This document shows, piece after piece, positions 15,449 through 24,784 of a stretch of DNA of 64,000 bases. Every line of letters begins with the position of its first letter. Within the stretch, counting starts at the first letter, position 1. Made by a program: the position numbers and the translations under genes. The notes beneath the pieces were generated by a model. It was not told the origin of the DNA. It worked only from the letters and a program-made list of their open reading frames with translations, and did not search any database. Source of the DNA: Candidatus Fimenecus excrementigallinarum (lineage in GTDB: Bacteria; Bacillota; Clostridia; Oscillospirales; Acutalibacteraceae); assembly GCA_018714805.1 (NCBI GenBank), contig DVMW01000028.1:32790-96789 (forward strand), written 5' to 3'.

Positions 15449-15985
15449 ATGAACATTACCATCGTCGGCAGAAAATGCACGCCCAGAGAGTCTTTCAAGG
15501 AGCACGCGGCCAGGAAGCTGCAAAAGGTGGAAAAATTCTTCGGGCCCGAGGCGACCGCCAAAATCACCGCCACGGTGGAGAAAAATGACAAGGCTGTGGA
15601 GATTACCCTGCAAAAGGGCGGCTTCCTGTTCCGGGCGCAGGAACGCGCGCTGGACCTGGAGGATGCGCTGGACGCCTGTGTGGACTCGCTGATTCGCCAA
15701 ATTCGGAAAAACAAGACGAAGCTGGAGCGCCGGCTGCGCGAGGTTTCGTTTGACGAGGTGTTCAACGCCCCGCAGGCGGAGCCCGAGGAGGAGGAATACG
15801 ACATTGTCCGTACCAAAACCGTGCAGCTGCGTCCCCAGAACGCGGACGAGGCCATTTTGCAGATGAATATGCTCGGGCACACGTTTTATATGTTCCTCAA
15901 CGCCGATACGGGCGCGGTGAACGTCGTGTACCGCCGCAAGGACGGCGGCTATTCCATTCTGGAGCCGCAGACCGAAGAGGCGTAA
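15449..15985 (+). CDS. hpf: Long-form ribosome hibernation promoting factor
   Basis: A 178-residue protein with start ATG 15449 after AAGAAGGGGATG. The N-terminal HPF/RaiA fold covers residues 1-100 (NITIVGRKCTPRESFKEHAARKLQKV), followed by a linker and the C-terminal dimerisation domain (IVRTKTVQLRPQNADEAILQMNMLGHTFYMFLNADTGAVNVVYRRKDGGYSILEP). Long HPF dimerises 70S ribosomes into 100S particles during slow growth. It has its own terminator at 16007. Confidence 0.95.
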   Translation: MNITIVGRKCTPRESFKEHAARKLQKVEKFFGPEATAKITATVEKNDKAVEITLQKGGFLFRAQERALDLEDALDACVDSLIRQIRKNKTKLERRLREVSFDEVFNAPQAEPEEEEYDIVRTKTVQLRPQNADEAILQMNMLGHTFYMFLNADTGAVNVVYRRKDGGYSILEPQTEEA

Positions 15986-16006
15986 CCGATACAAAACGAA
16001 AACAAT

Positions 16007-16036
16007 GCGGGCGGCCGCCGAAAGGCGACCGCCCGC
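16007..16036 (+). terminator. Terminator after hpf
   Basis: GCGGGCGGCCGCC and GGCGACCGCCCGC form a GAAA-capped stem with a small internal mismatch; TTCTGCTT follows. Confidence 0.65.
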
Positions 16037-16066
16037 TTCTGCTTGTTTGGAAAGCACAGCGCCGGT

Positions 16067-16561
16067 TTACAGCATGGATGCGTAGTACATGATGCCGGAG
16101 GTTGCGCCGATGCCCACCAGCACGAACATGAAGATGACCCACAAAATGATGCATACGATATAGACGATTACGGAAATGAGCGCCGCCATCCCGTATGCCT
16201 TGGCGCTGATGGGGTGCTCGTCGCGCTCGACAAGATACAGCACAAGGCCCAAAACCGGAATGAAGAAGCAGGCGACGCGCAGCCACATGGAGGGCACGTC
16301 GGGCTTTATGGCCTTTTGCGGGGCGAACGCACAGCCGCATTTTAAGCAGACGGCGGCGTGAATGTCGCAGGGATTCCCGCAATGCTCGCAATATTTAACC
16401 GGCGCCTGATAGCCGCCCTGCGGGGCGCTTCCATAGACCGGCGCGCCCTGCTGCGCCGCCGTGTTCTGCTCGGGTGCGGCGGGTTCCACCGCCGCACCGC
16501 AGACATGGCAGAACCGATCGGTATCGCCAAGAGCCGCTTGACAATTCGGACAGGTTTTCAC
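16067..16561 (-). CDS. Zinc-ribbon membrane protein
   Basis: A 164-residue protein starting at the GTG complementary to 16559-16561, which follows AAAGGAGGCTTTTGAC. There are two zinc-ribbon modules: CPNCQ/CHVCG (residues 3-20) and CEHCG/CLKCG (about 58-78). A Pro/Gln-rich linker lies between them. Two C-terminal hydrophobic segments (about 92-110 and 124-155) follow. Such proteins are common in Firmicutes; function is unknown. A related TM2/zinc-ribbon protein is at 26178. It shares a bidirectional terminator region with the PFOR gene upstream. Confidence 0.75.
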   Translation of the reverse strand: MKTCPNCQAALGDTDRFCHVCGAAVEPAAPEQNTAAQQGAPVYGSAPQGGYQAPVKYCEHCGNPCDIHAAVCLKCGCAFAPQKAIKPDVPSMWLRVACFFIPVLGLVLYLVERDEHPISAKAYGMAALISVIVYIVCIILWVIFMFVLVGIGATSGIMYYASML

Positions 16562-16635
16562 GTCAAAAGCCTCCTTTGAATTTCTGGTTTCATTGTAGTG
16601 TATGCCGCGAAATTTGTCAATAGACATGGAAAAAG

Positions 16636-16674
16636 AAAAGACCGCCCCGAATCGCTTCGGGACGGTCTTTTTGC
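16636..16674. terminator. Terminator after the PFOR gene
   Basis: AAAGACCGCCCCGAA pairs with TTCGGGACGGTCTTT (one mismatch) with A and T flanks; on the minus strand it ends the PFOR transcript. Confidence 0.8.
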
Positions 16675-16689
16675 ATTGCTGAAAACGGG

Positions 16690-19600
16690 TTATTCCGCGT
16701 CGGGCGCGTACAGCTCCTGCAGCTTGAGCAGGTGCGCATAGCGCGCTTTCGCCGTTTCCTCCGACTTCTGGAAGAGCGCCTTGGCGCGCTCGGGGAAGGA
16801 ACGGGTCAGCGAGGAATACCGCGCCTCGTTCATCAGGAAGTCCTGATAGCTGCCGGTCGCCTGCTTGCTGTCAATGGTGAACGGGTTCTTGCCCTGGGCT
16901 TTGAGCGCCGGGTTGTAGCGGAACATATTCCAGTAGCCGCAGTCCACCGCACGCTTCATTTCCGCCTGGCAGTTGACCATGCCGCCCTTGATGGAGTGCA
17001 TCTCGCAGGGGGCGTAGGCGATGATGATGGACGGGCCGTGATAGGCCTCCGCTTCGACCAGCGCCTTGATGGTCTGGTTCTGGTCGGCGCCCATCGCAAT
17101 CTGCGCGACGTAGACGTAGCCGTAGCTCATGGCAATTTCGGCAAGGCTCTTCTTGGCAACGGATTTGCCCGCCGCCGCGAACTGCGCAACCTGGCCGATG
17201 TTGGAGGCCTTGGACGCCTGGCCGCCGGTGTTGGAGTAAACCTCGGTGTCGAAGACCATGATGTTCACGTCCTCGCCCGTCGCCAGCACGTGGTCGACGC
17301 CGCCGAAGCCGATGTCGTATGCCCAGCCGTCGCCGCCGAAAATCCAGACGGACTTCTTGGAAAGGTATTCCTTGTTGTCCAGGATATCCTTGCGGGTTTC
17401 GCAGTCGCAGTCCAGCGCTTCCAGCGCCGTAACAAGCGCCTTGGTCGCCGCCGCGTTCTTTTCGCCGTCGTCGACGGTTTCCAGATACGCGCTGCACGCC
17501 GCCTTGACCGCTTCGGGCGCCTTTTCGGCTTCGGAAATGGCCCTGACTTCGTCAATCAGGCGGTTGCGCACGGCGTTCTGACCGAGCAGCATACCGTAGC
17601 CGTGTTCGGCGTTGTCCTCAAACAGCGAGTTTGCCCAGGCCGGGCCGTGGCCCTCCTTGTTGACGGTGTACGGCGAGGTCGCCGCGGGACCGCCCCAGAT
17701 GGACGAGCAGCCCGTCGCGTTGGAAATGTACATCCGGTCGCCGAACAGCTGCGTGATAAGGCGCGCGTAAGAGGTCTCGGCGCAGCCCGCGCACGAGCCG
17801 GAGAACTCCAGAAGCGGGGTCTTGTACTGGCTGCCGATGACGGTGTTGTTCGCAAGGTCCTCCTTGACGCTGACGTTTTCGACCATGTAGTCGAACGCCG
17901 CTTGCTTTTCGTCCTGCGATTCGCGCGGGACCATCTTCAGGGAGTTGGTCGGGCAGACGCCGACGCACACGCCGCAGCCCATGCAGTCCATGGGGGAGAC
18001 GGCCATGGTGTACTTGTAAACGTCCTTGCCCTTGCCCTTCTTATCGGTAAGCGTCGCGACGGCCGGGGCGTTCGCCGCCTCTTCGGCGTCCAGCGCATAC
18101 GGACGGATGGTCGCATGCGGGCAGACGTACGCACACTTGTTGCACTGCGCGCAGGTGTTGGGGTCCCATTCGGGAACCATGACCGCGACGCCGCGCTTTT
18201 CGTAAGCGGAAGCGCCCTGCTCGAAGGTACCGTCCGCATGGTCGACAAAGGCGGAAACCGGCAGCGAATCGCCGTCCATCTTGCCGACGGGCTTCATGAT
18301 GGAATCGACCATCTTGACGAGCTTCGCCGCGCCCTTGTCGGCGCCCTCGGCCGCTTCGTCGGCGGCGTTCGCCCACTCGGCGGGCACGTCAATCTTGACA
18401 TAGGCGGTCGCGCCCGCGTCAATGGCCTTTTCGTTCATTTCGACAATCTCTTTGCCCTTCTTCATGAACTTCTGGGCCTTTTCCTTCATGTAGCCGATGG
18501 CCTCCGCCTCGGGCAGCACCTTGGAAAGGGAGAAGAACGCGGACTGCAGCACCGTGTTGGTGCGCTTGCCAAGGCCGATTTCGGCCGCGATGTCAATCGC
18601 GTTGACGGTGTAAAGCTGGATGTTGTTCTGCGCAATGTAGCGCTTGGTTTCGGCGTTGAGCTTTTCGGAAAGCTCCGCCGCGTCCCACTGGCAGTTGATA
18701 AGGAACACGCCGCCGGGCTTGACGTCCTGGACCATTTTAAAGCCCTTTTCAATGTAGGACGGGTTGTGGCACGCCACGAAGTCCGCCTTGTTGATGTAGT
18801 AGGGGCTCTTGATGGGCTTGTCGCCGAAGCGCAGGTGCGAAATCGTCACGCCGCCGGTCTTTTTGGAGTCGTACTGGAAGTACGCCTGGACGTATTTGTC
18901 GGTGTGGTCGCCGATAATCTTGATGGAGTCCTTGTTCGCGCCGACGGTGCCGTCGCCGCCGAGGCCCCAGAACTTGCACTCGATGGTGCCCTCCGCCGCC
19001 GTGTTGGGCGAGGGCTTTTCGGGCAGGGACAGGTGCGTAACGTCGTCGTTGATGCCGATGGTGAAGCGGCGCTCGGGATGGTCCTTCTCGAGGTGCTCGT
19101 ACACGGCGAACACGGACGCGGGCGGCGTGTCCTTGGAGCCGAGGCCGTAGCGCCCGCCGCAGACCTCAATGCCGGTGCGGCCGGCTTCGTCGAGCGCGGC
19201 AACCACGTCGAGGAACAGCGGCTCGCCGATGGAGCCGGGCTCCTTGGTGCGGTCGAGCACCGCAATCTTCTTAACGGAGGCGGGAACGGCGTCCGCGAAA
19301 TGCTTGACGCTGAACGGCCGGTACAGGCGGACCTTCACAAGGCCGACCTTTTCGCCCTTGGCGGTCAGATAGTCGATGACCTCCTCCGCGACGTCGCAGA
19401 TGGAGCCCATGGCGACGATGACGCGGTCGGCGTCCGGCGCGCCGTAGTAGTTGAACAGCTTGTAGTCGGTGCCCAGCTTTTCGTTGACCTTGTCCATGTA
19501 CTTCTCAACAACCGCGGGTACGGCGTCATAGTACGCGTTGCAGGCCTCTCTGTGCTGGAAGAAGATGTCGCCGTTTTCGTGCGAGCCGCGCATGACGGGG

Positions 19601-20259
19601 CGCTCGGGGTTGAGCGCGCGCTTGCGGAACGCGCGGACGGCGTCCATGTTGCACATTTCCTTGAGGTCGGCGTAATCCCAGACCTTAATTTTCTGGATTT
19701 CGTGCGAGGTGCGGAAGCCGTCGAAGAAGTTGATGAACGGCACGCGGCCCTCAATGGCGGCAAGATGCGCGACCGCGCCGAGGTCCATGACCTCCTGCGG
19801 GTTCGTTTCCGCGAGCATCGCAAAGCCGGTCTGACGGCAGGCGTAGACGTCGGAATGGTCGCCGAAAATGTTGAGCGCGTGCGACGCCACGCAGCGCGCC
19901 GAAACGTGGAACACGCTCGGCAGCAGCTCGCCGGCAATTTTATACATATTCGGAATCATCAGAAGAAGGCCCTGCGACGCGGTGTAGGTTGTGGTCAGCG
20001 CGCCGGCCGCAAGAGAGCCGTGCACGGTGCCCGCGGCGCCCGCCTCCGACTGCATTTCCGCCACGCGCACCGTCGTGCCGAAAATGTTCTTCTGCCCCTG
20101 CGCCGACCACTGGTCCACGTAGTCCGCCATCGGCGAAGAAGGCGTAATCGGGTAAATGCCCGCGACCTCCGTGAACGCGTAGGAGACATACGCAGCGGCA
20201 TTGTTCCCGTCCATCGACTTCGCTTTGCGCGCGACGATGGGCTTTTTCGTTTCTGCCAT
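16690..20259 (-). CDS. nifJ: Pyruvate:ferredoxin (flavodoxin) oxidoreductase
   Basis: A 1189-residue single-chain PFOR that converts pyruvate and CoA to acetyl-CoA and CO2 while reducing ferredoxin. Domain order: the N-terminal pyrimidine-binding domain with GIYPITPSSPMADYVDQWSA, a transketolase C-like region, the gamma domain with CxxC-rich ferredoxin motifs CAQCNKCAYVCPH (near 698) and CMGCGVCVGVCPT (near 758), then the TPP domain with GSCAGCAETSYARLITQLFGD and GGDGWAYDIGFGGVDHVLATG (near 976). Full length. AAGGAGGAAATATC precedes the ATG, and a good promoter lies 90 bp upstream. It supplies reduced ferredoxin that the complex at 34751-39829 could use. Confidence 0.97.
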   Translation of the reverse strand: MAETKKPIVARKAKSMDGNNAAAYVSYAFTEVAGIYPITPSSPMADYVDQWSAQGQKNIFGTTVRVAEMQSEAGAAGTVHGSLAAGALTTTYTASQGLLLMIPNMYKIAGELLPSVFHVSARCVASHALNIFGDHSDVYACRQTGFAMLAETNPQEVMDLGAVAHLAAIEGRVPFINFFDGFRTSHEIQKIKVWDYADLKEMCNMDAVRAFRKRALNPERPVMRGSHENGDIFFQHREACNAYYDAVPAVVEKYMDKVNEKLGTDYKLFNYYGAPDADRVIVAMGSICDVAEEVIDYLTAKGEKVGLVKVRLYRPFSVKHFADAVPASVKKIAVLDRTKEPGSIGEPLFLDVVAALDEAGRTGIEVCGGRYGLGSKDTPPASVFAVYEHLEKDHPERRFTIGINDDVTHLSLPEKPSPNTAAEGTIECKFWGLGGDGTVGANKDSIKIIGDHTDKYVQAYFQYDSKKTGGVTISHLRFGDKPIKSPYYINKADFVACHNPSYIEKGFKMVQDVKPGGVFLINCQWDAAELSEKLNAETKRYIAQNNIQLYTVNAIDIAAEIGLGKRTNTVLQSAFFSLSKVLPEAEAIGYMKEKAQKFMKKGKEIVEMNEKAIDAGATAYVKIDVPAEWANAADEAAEGADKGAAKLVKMVDSIMKPVGKMDGDSLPVSAFVDHADGTFEQGASAYEKRGVAVMVPEWDPNTCAQCNKCAYVCPHATIRPYALDAEEAANAPAVATLTDKKGKGKDVYKYTMAVSPMDCMGCGVCVGVCPTNSLKMVPRESQDEKQAAFDYMVENVSVKEDLANNTVIGSQYKTPLLEFSGSCAGCAETSYARLITQLFGDRMYISNATGCSSIWGGPAATSPYTVNKEGHGPAWANSLFEDNAEHGYGMLLGQNAVRNRLIDEVRAISEAEKAPEAVKAACSAYLETVDDGEKNAAATKALVTALEALDCDCETRKDILDNKEYLSKKSVWIFGGDGWAYDIGFGGVDHVLATGEDVNIMVFDTEVYSNTGGQASKASNIGQVAQFAAAGKSVAKKSLAEIAMSYGYVYVAQIAMGADQNQTIKALVEAEAYHGPSIIIAYAPCEMHSIKGGMVNCQAEMKRAVDCGYWNMFRYNPALKAQGKNPFTIDSKQATGSYQDFLMNEARYSSLTRSFPERAKALFQKSEETAKARYAHLLKLQELYAPDAE

Positions 20260-20347
20260 GATATTTCCTCCTTGATGGATAAGTAGCTTGCAAAGGGAGC
20301 AAAACCGCCCCTTTTTCCGGGCGAAGCACCCGGCCGCATACGAAATT

Positions 20348-20376
20348 ATTGTAGCACGTTCTGCCTTTGGTGTAAA
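20348..20376 (-). promoter_or_regulatory. SigA-type promoter for the PFOR gene
   Basis: On the minus strand TTTACA and TACAAT are separated by 17 bp, about 90 bp upstream of the start codon. The leader contains a GC-rich hairpin (GGGTGCTTCGCCC). Confidence 0.7.
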
Positions 20377-20481
20377 TATAAAATCCGATGAAAAACTTGC
20401 CGAATTCCCGAAATTTTTGCAAATTCTGCGACCGGAAAACCGCCCCTGTCCGCCGCCGGCCGGAAATCCGGGCGCGGGGCG

Positions 20482-20510
20482 TTGACTTTTTTTGCAAAAC
20501 CGTATATACT
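20482..20510 (+). promoter_or_regulatory. SigA-type promoter for the CorC-family gene
   Basis: TTGACT at 20482-20487 and TATACT at 20505-20510 with a 17-bp spacer. Confidence 0.75.
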
Positions 20511-20547
20511 ATACGGTAATTTACTATGAAAGGAGTCCACAATCTAT

Positions 20548-21957
20548 ATGGACGACGCAGACCCCGGGAATATTATACTGAAGCTCGTACTGCTCTTTGT
20601 GCTCACGATGCTCAACGCTTTCTTTGCGATGTCGGAAATCGCCATCATTTCCTTAAATGATGCGAAGATTGACAAGCTCGCCGAGGAGGGGCACAAAAGG
20701 GCGCGTCAGGTGAAAAAGCTGACGGCAAACTCCAGCAATTTCCTGTCCACCATCCAAATCGGCGTGACGTTGGCGGGCTTTTTGACCTCCGCTACGGCGG
20801 CGCAGAGCTTTGCGACCATGCTGACGGATGCGCTTGCGGGGACCGCCATCGTAAACGTGATACCGCGGGGCGTCATCAGCGGCGTTTCCACGGTGCTCAT
20901 CACCCTCATCACGTCCTATTTCTCTCTGGTTCTGGGCGAGCTTGCCCCGAAAAAAATCGCCATGCAAAAGCCCGAAAAGGTTTCTTTTGCCGTGGTGCCC
21001 GTTTTGCTTGTCATCAACAAAATCTGCCTGCCGTTTGTCAAGGTGCTTTCGGTTTCGACAAACGCCGTCGTGCGGCTTCTGGGCCTGGACCCGAACGCCG
21101 ACGAGGAGCCCGTCACGGAAGAGGAGATTCGCATGATGGTCGACGTCGGGCAGGAAAAGGGCGTGATTGAAGATGTCCAGAAGGAGATGATTAACAACAT
21201 CTTCGAATTCGACGACATCGACGTGGCGGACATCATGACCCACCGGACCGACATGGCGTGCGTCGATATAGAGGACCCGCTTTCCGAGGTGCTCGAGCTT
21301 TCTATTAAAGAGGGCTATTCGCGCATCCCGGTCTACGAGGAGGACCCCGACAACGTTGTCGGCGTGGTGTACATCAAGGACCTGCTCAAATACGTCGGCT
21401 CGTCGCTGCCCAAGACCAAGGGCATCAAGGATTTCATGCGCGAGGCGTATTTCGTGCCGGAGACCAAGCGCTGCGGCGCGCTGTTCTCGGAGCTGACGGA
21501 AAAGCATATCCAGATGGCGATTGTCGTCGACGAATACGGCGGCACGGCCGGCCTTGTGACGCTCGAGGACATCGTCGAAGCGATTGTCGGCAATATTCAG
21601 GATGAATACGACAACGAGGACGAGGAAATTTCCAAGATTAACGAGACGACCTTTACCATGGACGGCGTGACCGACCTCGAGGAGGTCGCCGAGCAGCTCG
21701 GCGTCGAGTTCCCGGACGGGGATTACGATACGCTCGGCGGGTTCATCATCAGCCGCTTAGGCTTCCTGCCGAAGGACGGCGAAATGAACGCAGTCGAGTA
21801 CGCCGGCGTGCGCTTTACGGTTTTGAACGTCGAGGAACGCCGCATCGGCAAGGTGAAGGTGGAAATCCTCCCGCCAAAGGCCCCGGAGGAAAAAGCGGAG
21901 GAGCGCAAGTCCATTTTTGAACGCGCCCGCCGCGACGAAAAAGACGACGAGGAATAA
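20548..21957 (+). CDS. HlyC/CorC (CNNM) family membrane protein
   Basis: A 469-residue protein. The DUF21/CNNM membrane domain (residues 1-190) has three to four hydrophobic segments and the ASLNDAKI-like motif IISLNDAKI, with GVTLAGFLTSA and ELAPKKIAMQKPEKV. The paired CBS domains (about 205-335) include MTHRTDMACV and VDEYGGTAGLVTLEDIVEAIVG. A CorC-HlyC transporter-associated domain (about 345-435) precedes a charged tail. Members are linked to Mg2+ or other divalent-cation homeostasis. AAAGGAG lies about 15 nt before the ATG. Confidence 0.9.
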   Translation: MDDADPGNIILKLVLLFVLTMLNAFFAMSEIAIISLNDAKIDKLAEEGHKRARQVKKLTANSSNFLSTIQIGVTLAGFLTSATAAQSFATMLTDALAGTAIVNVIPRGVISGVSTVLITLITSYFSLVLGELAPKKIAMQKPEKVSFAVVPVLLVINKICLPFVKVLSVSTNAVVRLLGLDPNADEEPVTEEEIRMMVDVGQEKGVIEDVQKEMINNIFEFDDIDVADIMTHRTDMACVDIEDPLSEVLELSIKEGYSRIPVYEEDPDNVVGVVYIKDLLKYVGSSLPKTKGIKDFMREAYFVPETKRCGALFSELTEKHIQMAIVVDEYGGTAGLVTLEDIVEAIVGNIQDEYDNEDEEISKINETTFTMDGVTDLEEVAEQLGVEFPDGDYDTLGGFIISRLGFLPKDGEMNAVEYAGVRFTVLNVEERRIGKVKVEILPPKAPEEKAEERKSIFERARRDEKDDEE

Positions 21958-22013
21958 ACGGTGTTTTGAAAAGGCTTTGCGCCGCGGCGCAAAGCCGAGC
22001 ACGGAAATGAAAA

Positions 22014-22068
22014 TGGCCCGCCTGCGCGGCAGCCGCACGAAACCGGTTGCGGCGCAGGGGGCCTTTAT
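22014..22068 (+). terminator. GC-rich terminator in the gap before rpmG
   Basis: The 318-bp gap 21958-22276 contains no gene. It holds this long imperfect hairpin (GGCCCGCCTGCGC..GCCGCA with TGCGGCGCAGGGGGCC, then TTTATTG) and the rpmG promoter. Confidence 0.55.
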
Positions 22069-22156
22069 TGAATAGGCTTTACCGCCGGGCGCGGCGTACC
22101 TGACAGCGCACCGGGCGCAAATTCGCGGCCGTTTCTCCCGGAAACCAAAAAAATAC

Positions 22157-22185
22157 TTGACGAACCGCCTTTCCTATGGTATAGT
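22157..22185 (+). promoter_or_regulatory. SigA-type promoter for rpmG-secE-nusG
   Basis: TTGACG at 22157-22162 and TATAGT at 22180-22185 with a 17-bp spacer. Confidence 0.8.
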
Positions 22186-22276
22186 ACTTGTACCTCTGAA
22201 AGAGGGTTCTTTTTTTGTGCCCGGATTTTGGAGGAAGGCTGCGGCGGCTCGGCCGCCAAATAACGGAGGTGCCGAA

Positions 22277-22426
22277 ATGAGAGTCAAAATCACCCTTGCG
22301 TGTACGGAGTGCAAACAGCGCAACTACAACACCAAGAAGAACAAAAAGAACACGCCCGACCGGCTGGAGATGAACAAGTATTGCAGATTCTGCAAGAAAC
22401 ACACGCTCCACAGGGAAACCAAGTAA
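22277..22426 (+). CDS. rpmG: 50S ribosomal protein L33
   Basis: A 49-residue L33 with both zinc-binding CxxC pairs (CTEC and CRFC) kept, the zinc-bound C+ form. Core motif [31 protein letters not shown] precedes the ATG. First gene of the canonical rpmG-secE-nusG-rplK-rplA cluster. Confidence 0.95.
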   Translation: MRVKITLACTECKQRNYNTKKNKKNTPDRLEMNKYCRFCKKHTLHRETK

Positions 22427-22441
22427 GACGGAGGTTCAAGG

Positions 22442-22867
22442 ATGGCTGACGAGTTGAAAAAAGGCTCTGCCGAGCAACCGAAGTCCAAGGAAAAGCCCGC
22501 AAAGCCGGAAAAGGCGAAAAAGGACGCAAAGGGCGCCAAGGATGCGAAGGATGGCGCTAAGAAGAAGGGCAACGTCTTTAAGCGCATGGGCAAGGCGATT
22601 GCCAAATTCTTTAAGGAAGAGCGTTCCGAGACCAAAAAAATCGTTTGGCCCGACGCGAAAACCGTGCTGAAAAGCACGGCGGTCGTGCTTGTGGTCGTTG
22701 CGGTTCTGGCCGTTGTGCTTTGGCTCGTGGACACCGGCCTTATCGAAGGCATCCGCGCGCTTGTAAACCTGGCGGAAAACGTCGGCAGTGAGGCTGCCGC
22801 GGAAGGCGAGACCACGACGGCCGCCGCGGTCGCCGGGCGGATGTTCGCCGGCTTTATCGGGTCCTGA
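22442..22867 (+). CDS. secE: Preprotein translocase subunit SecE
   Basis: A 141-residue SecE. The conserved core is KFFKEERSETKKIVWPDAKTVLKST followed by one membrane helix (about residues 78-98). It is longer than the usual 60-70 residues because of a Lys/Ala/Asp-rich N-terminal extension (1-42) and a C-terminal Ala/Glu/Thr tail after the helix. SecE clamps SecY in the translocon. Ribosome-binding site GGAGG; 11 bp before nusG. Confidence 0.93.
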   Translation: MADELKKGSAEQPKSKEKPAKPEKAKKDAKGAKDAKDGAKKKGNVFKRMGKAIAKFFKEERSETKKIVWPDAKTVLKSTAVVLVVVAVLAVVLWLVDTGLIEGIRALVNLAENVGSEAAAEGETTTAAAVAGRMFAGFIGS

Positions 22868-22878
22868 CGGAGGCGCGT

Positions 22879-23439
22879 ATGGCAGACGAGGCAAGATGGT
22901 ATGTCGTGCATACCTATTCCGGGTATGAGAACAAGGTCGCCGCGAACATCGAGACCGTGGTCGAGAACCGGAGGATGCACGACCAAATCCTGGAGGTCAA
23001 AGTGCCCACCGAGACCGTGACCGAAATCCGCGAGGACGGCACGAAAAAAGAGGTGGAGCGCAAGGTGTTCCCGGGCTATGTGCTCGTGAAATTCGCCGTT
23101 TTTGAAAATGAGGATGCCGACGAGGTCAAAATGACCGACGACGCATGGTACGTGGTTCGCAACACGCGCGGCGTCACGGGGTTCGTCGGCCCCGAAAGCA
23201 AGCCCGTGCCCTTGACGGAGGAGGAGGTCCTCAAGCTCGGCGTGGAAAAGCGCGTCGTGGAGGTCAACTACGAAAAGGGCGATATGGTTTCCATTGTGGA
23301 CGGCGCGTTCGAAGGCGTCATCGGCGTGGTGGACGATATCGATACACAGGGCAATTCGGTGCGCGTCATCATTTCCATGTTCGGGAAAGAGACGCCCGTC
23401 GAGCTCGAGCTTGACCAGGTGGAAGCGGTCAAGGAATAA
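22879..23439 (+). CDS. nusG: Transcription termination/antitermination protein NusG
   Basis: A 186-residue NusG. The NGN domain is at 1-115 (ARWYVVHTYSGYENKVAANIE, KVFPGYVLVKFAV, WYVVRNTRGVTGFVG). The KOW domain is at about 132-186 (KGDMVSIVDGAFEGVIGVVDDID, SMFGKETPVELELDQV). It binds RNA polymerase and couples transcription with Rho or ribosomes. It is encoded between secE and rplK as usual. Confidence 0.97.
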   Translation: MADEARWYVVHTYSGYENKVAANIETVVENRRMHDQILEVKVPTETVTEIREDGTKKEVERKVFPGYVLVKFAVFENEDADEVKMTDDAWYVVRNTRGVTGFVGPESKPVPLTEEEVLKLGVEKRVVEVNYEKGDMVSIVDGAFEGVIGVVDDIDTQGNSVRVIISMFGKETPVELELDQVEAVKE

Positions 23440-23470
23440 TCAGGTAATCAGCGGGTTTCCCGCTTGGTTG

Positions 23471-23524
23471 CAGCGCGCGGCTTCGCGTGCTGTGGGAGGG
23501 GCGCTCTGCCCCGCCACTACCACA
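23471..23524 (+). promoter_or_regulatory. Double hairpin leader before rplK
   Basis: Two adjacent stems lie in the 105-bp nusG-rplK gap: CAGCGCGCG/CGCGTGCTG and TGTGG..GGGGC/GCCCC..CCACA. They end just before the rplK ribosome-binding site GGAGGTG. The position fits an autoregulatory r-protein mRNA structure, but no T-run follows. Confidence 0.4.
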
Positions 23525-23544
23525 ATTTCGGAGGTGCTTAACTA

Positions 23545-23970
23545 ATGGCTCAAAAGGTTGTAGGCTTCATCAAGCTGCAAATCCCCGCCGGCAAAGCGAC
23601 GCCGGCACCGCCTGTCGGACCGGCGCTCGGTCAGCACGGCGTTAACATCATGGCGTTCACCAAGGAATTCAACGAACGCACCAAGAACGACATGGGTATG
23701 ATTATCCCCGTCGTTATCACGGTCTATGCGGACCGTTCGTTCACGTTCGTGACGAAGACCCCGCCCGCCGCCGTCCTTATCAAAAAGGCCTGCGGTATCG
23801 AAAGCGGTTCGGGCGTCCCGAACAAGACGAAGGTCGCGAAGATTACGACGGAGCAGGTGCGCAAAATCGCCGAGCAGAAAATGCCCGACCTCAACGCCGC
23901 CAATGTGGAAGCGGCGATGCGCATGATTGCGGGTACCGCACGTTCCATGGGCGTCACTGTTGAAGATTGA
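23545..23970 (+). CDS. rplK: 50S ribosomal protein L11
   Basis: A 141-residue L11. The N-terminal domain has [32 protein letters not shown]; the C-terminal rRNA-binding domain has [43 protein letters not shown]. Full length and co-transcribed with rplA. Confidence 0.98.
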   Translation: MAQKVVGFIKLQIPAGKATPAPPVGPALGQHGVNIMAFTKEFNERTKNDMGMIIPVVITVYADRSFTFVTKTPPAAVLIKKACGIESGSGVPNKTKVAKITTEQVRKIAEQKMPDLNAANVEAAMRMIAGTARSMGVTVED

Positions 23971-24029
23971 TGCTCCTTCGTGGGAGGAAAAATCCGATAA
24001 CCACCACTTTACAGGAGGAAATGAAGGTT

Positions 24030-24740
24030 ATGAAACACGGTAAGAAATATGCGCAGAGCGCGCAGCTGGTGGACAAGACCAAGCTGTATGATACCGAAGA
24101 AGCGCTTGCGCTGACGGTGAAAACCGCCACGGCCAAGTTTGACGAGACCGTGGAGCTGCATATTCGTCTGGGCGTCGACTCCCGCCATGCCGACCAGCAG
24201 GTCCGCGGCGCGGTTATCCTGCCCAACGGCACCGGCAAGCGCGTGCGCGTCGCCGTCTTTGCAAAGGGCGCGGATGCGGACGCCGCTACGGCCGCCGGTG
24301 CGGAGATTGTCGGCGCGGAGGACCTTGTCGAACAGGTCCAGGGCGGTATGCTCGACTTTGACGTCTGCATTGCGGCCCCCAACATGATGGGCCTTGTCGG
24401 CCGTCTCGGTAAAATTTTAGGCCCCCGCGGCCTGATGCCCTCGCCCAAGGCCGGCACCGTTTCGCCGGACGTCGCGAAGGCCGTGACCGAAGCGAAGGCC
24501 GGTAAGATTGAGTACAGACTCGACAAGACCAACATCATCCACTGCCCGATTGGGAAGGTCTCCTTCGGCCCCGAAAAGCTTGCGGAGAACTTCAACGCGC
24601 TGATGGACGCCGTCATCAAGGCGAAGCCCGCCGCGATGAAGGGCCAGTACATCCGCTCCTGCGTGGTTGCCACCACCATGGGCCCCGGCATCAAGGTCAA
24701 CGCCAACAAGCTGGGCGCTGCGGCGCCCGCGGCGCAGTAA
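24030..24740 (+). CDS. rplA: 50S ribosomal protein L1
   Basis: A 236-residue L1. The start is ATG 24030, 10 nt after CAGGAGGAA; the in-frame ATG 24021 is too close to that site. Motifs are [59 protein letters not shown] and [15 protein letters not shown]1 binds 23S rRNA at the exit-side stalk and often its own mRNA. Confidence 0.97.
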   Translation: MKHGKKYAQSAQLVDKTKLYDTEEALALTVKTATAKFDETVELHIRLGVDSRHADQQVRGAVILPNGTGKRVRVAVFAKGADADAATAAGAEIVGAEDLVEQVQGGMLDFDVCIAAPNMMGLVGRLGKILGPRGLMPSPKAGTVSPDVAKAVTEAKAGKIEYRLDKTNIIHCPIGKVSFGPEKLAENFNALMDAVIKAKPAAMKGQYIRSCVVATTMGPGIKVNANKLGAAAPAAQ

Positions 24741-24748
24741 AAAGATAC

Positions 24749-24780
24749 TTGACAAGCGTTCGCGCTTGTGGTAGTATACT
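24749..24780 (+). promoter_or_regulatory. Promoter for rplJ-rplL
   Basis: Consensus TTGACA at 24749-24754 is followed by TAGTAT at 24772-24777 (17-bp spacer) or TATACT at 24775-24780 (20-bp spacer). It lies just after the rplA stop codon and starts the L10 leader. Confidence 0.65.
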
Positions 24781-24784
24781 CTCG

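Noticed and set aside
16732..20286. An 1184-codon open frame on the plus strand opposite the whole PFOR gene
   Set aside because: It mirrors PFOR codon for codon, has no recognisable motif and reflects GC-rich codon use leaving the antisense frame free of stops.
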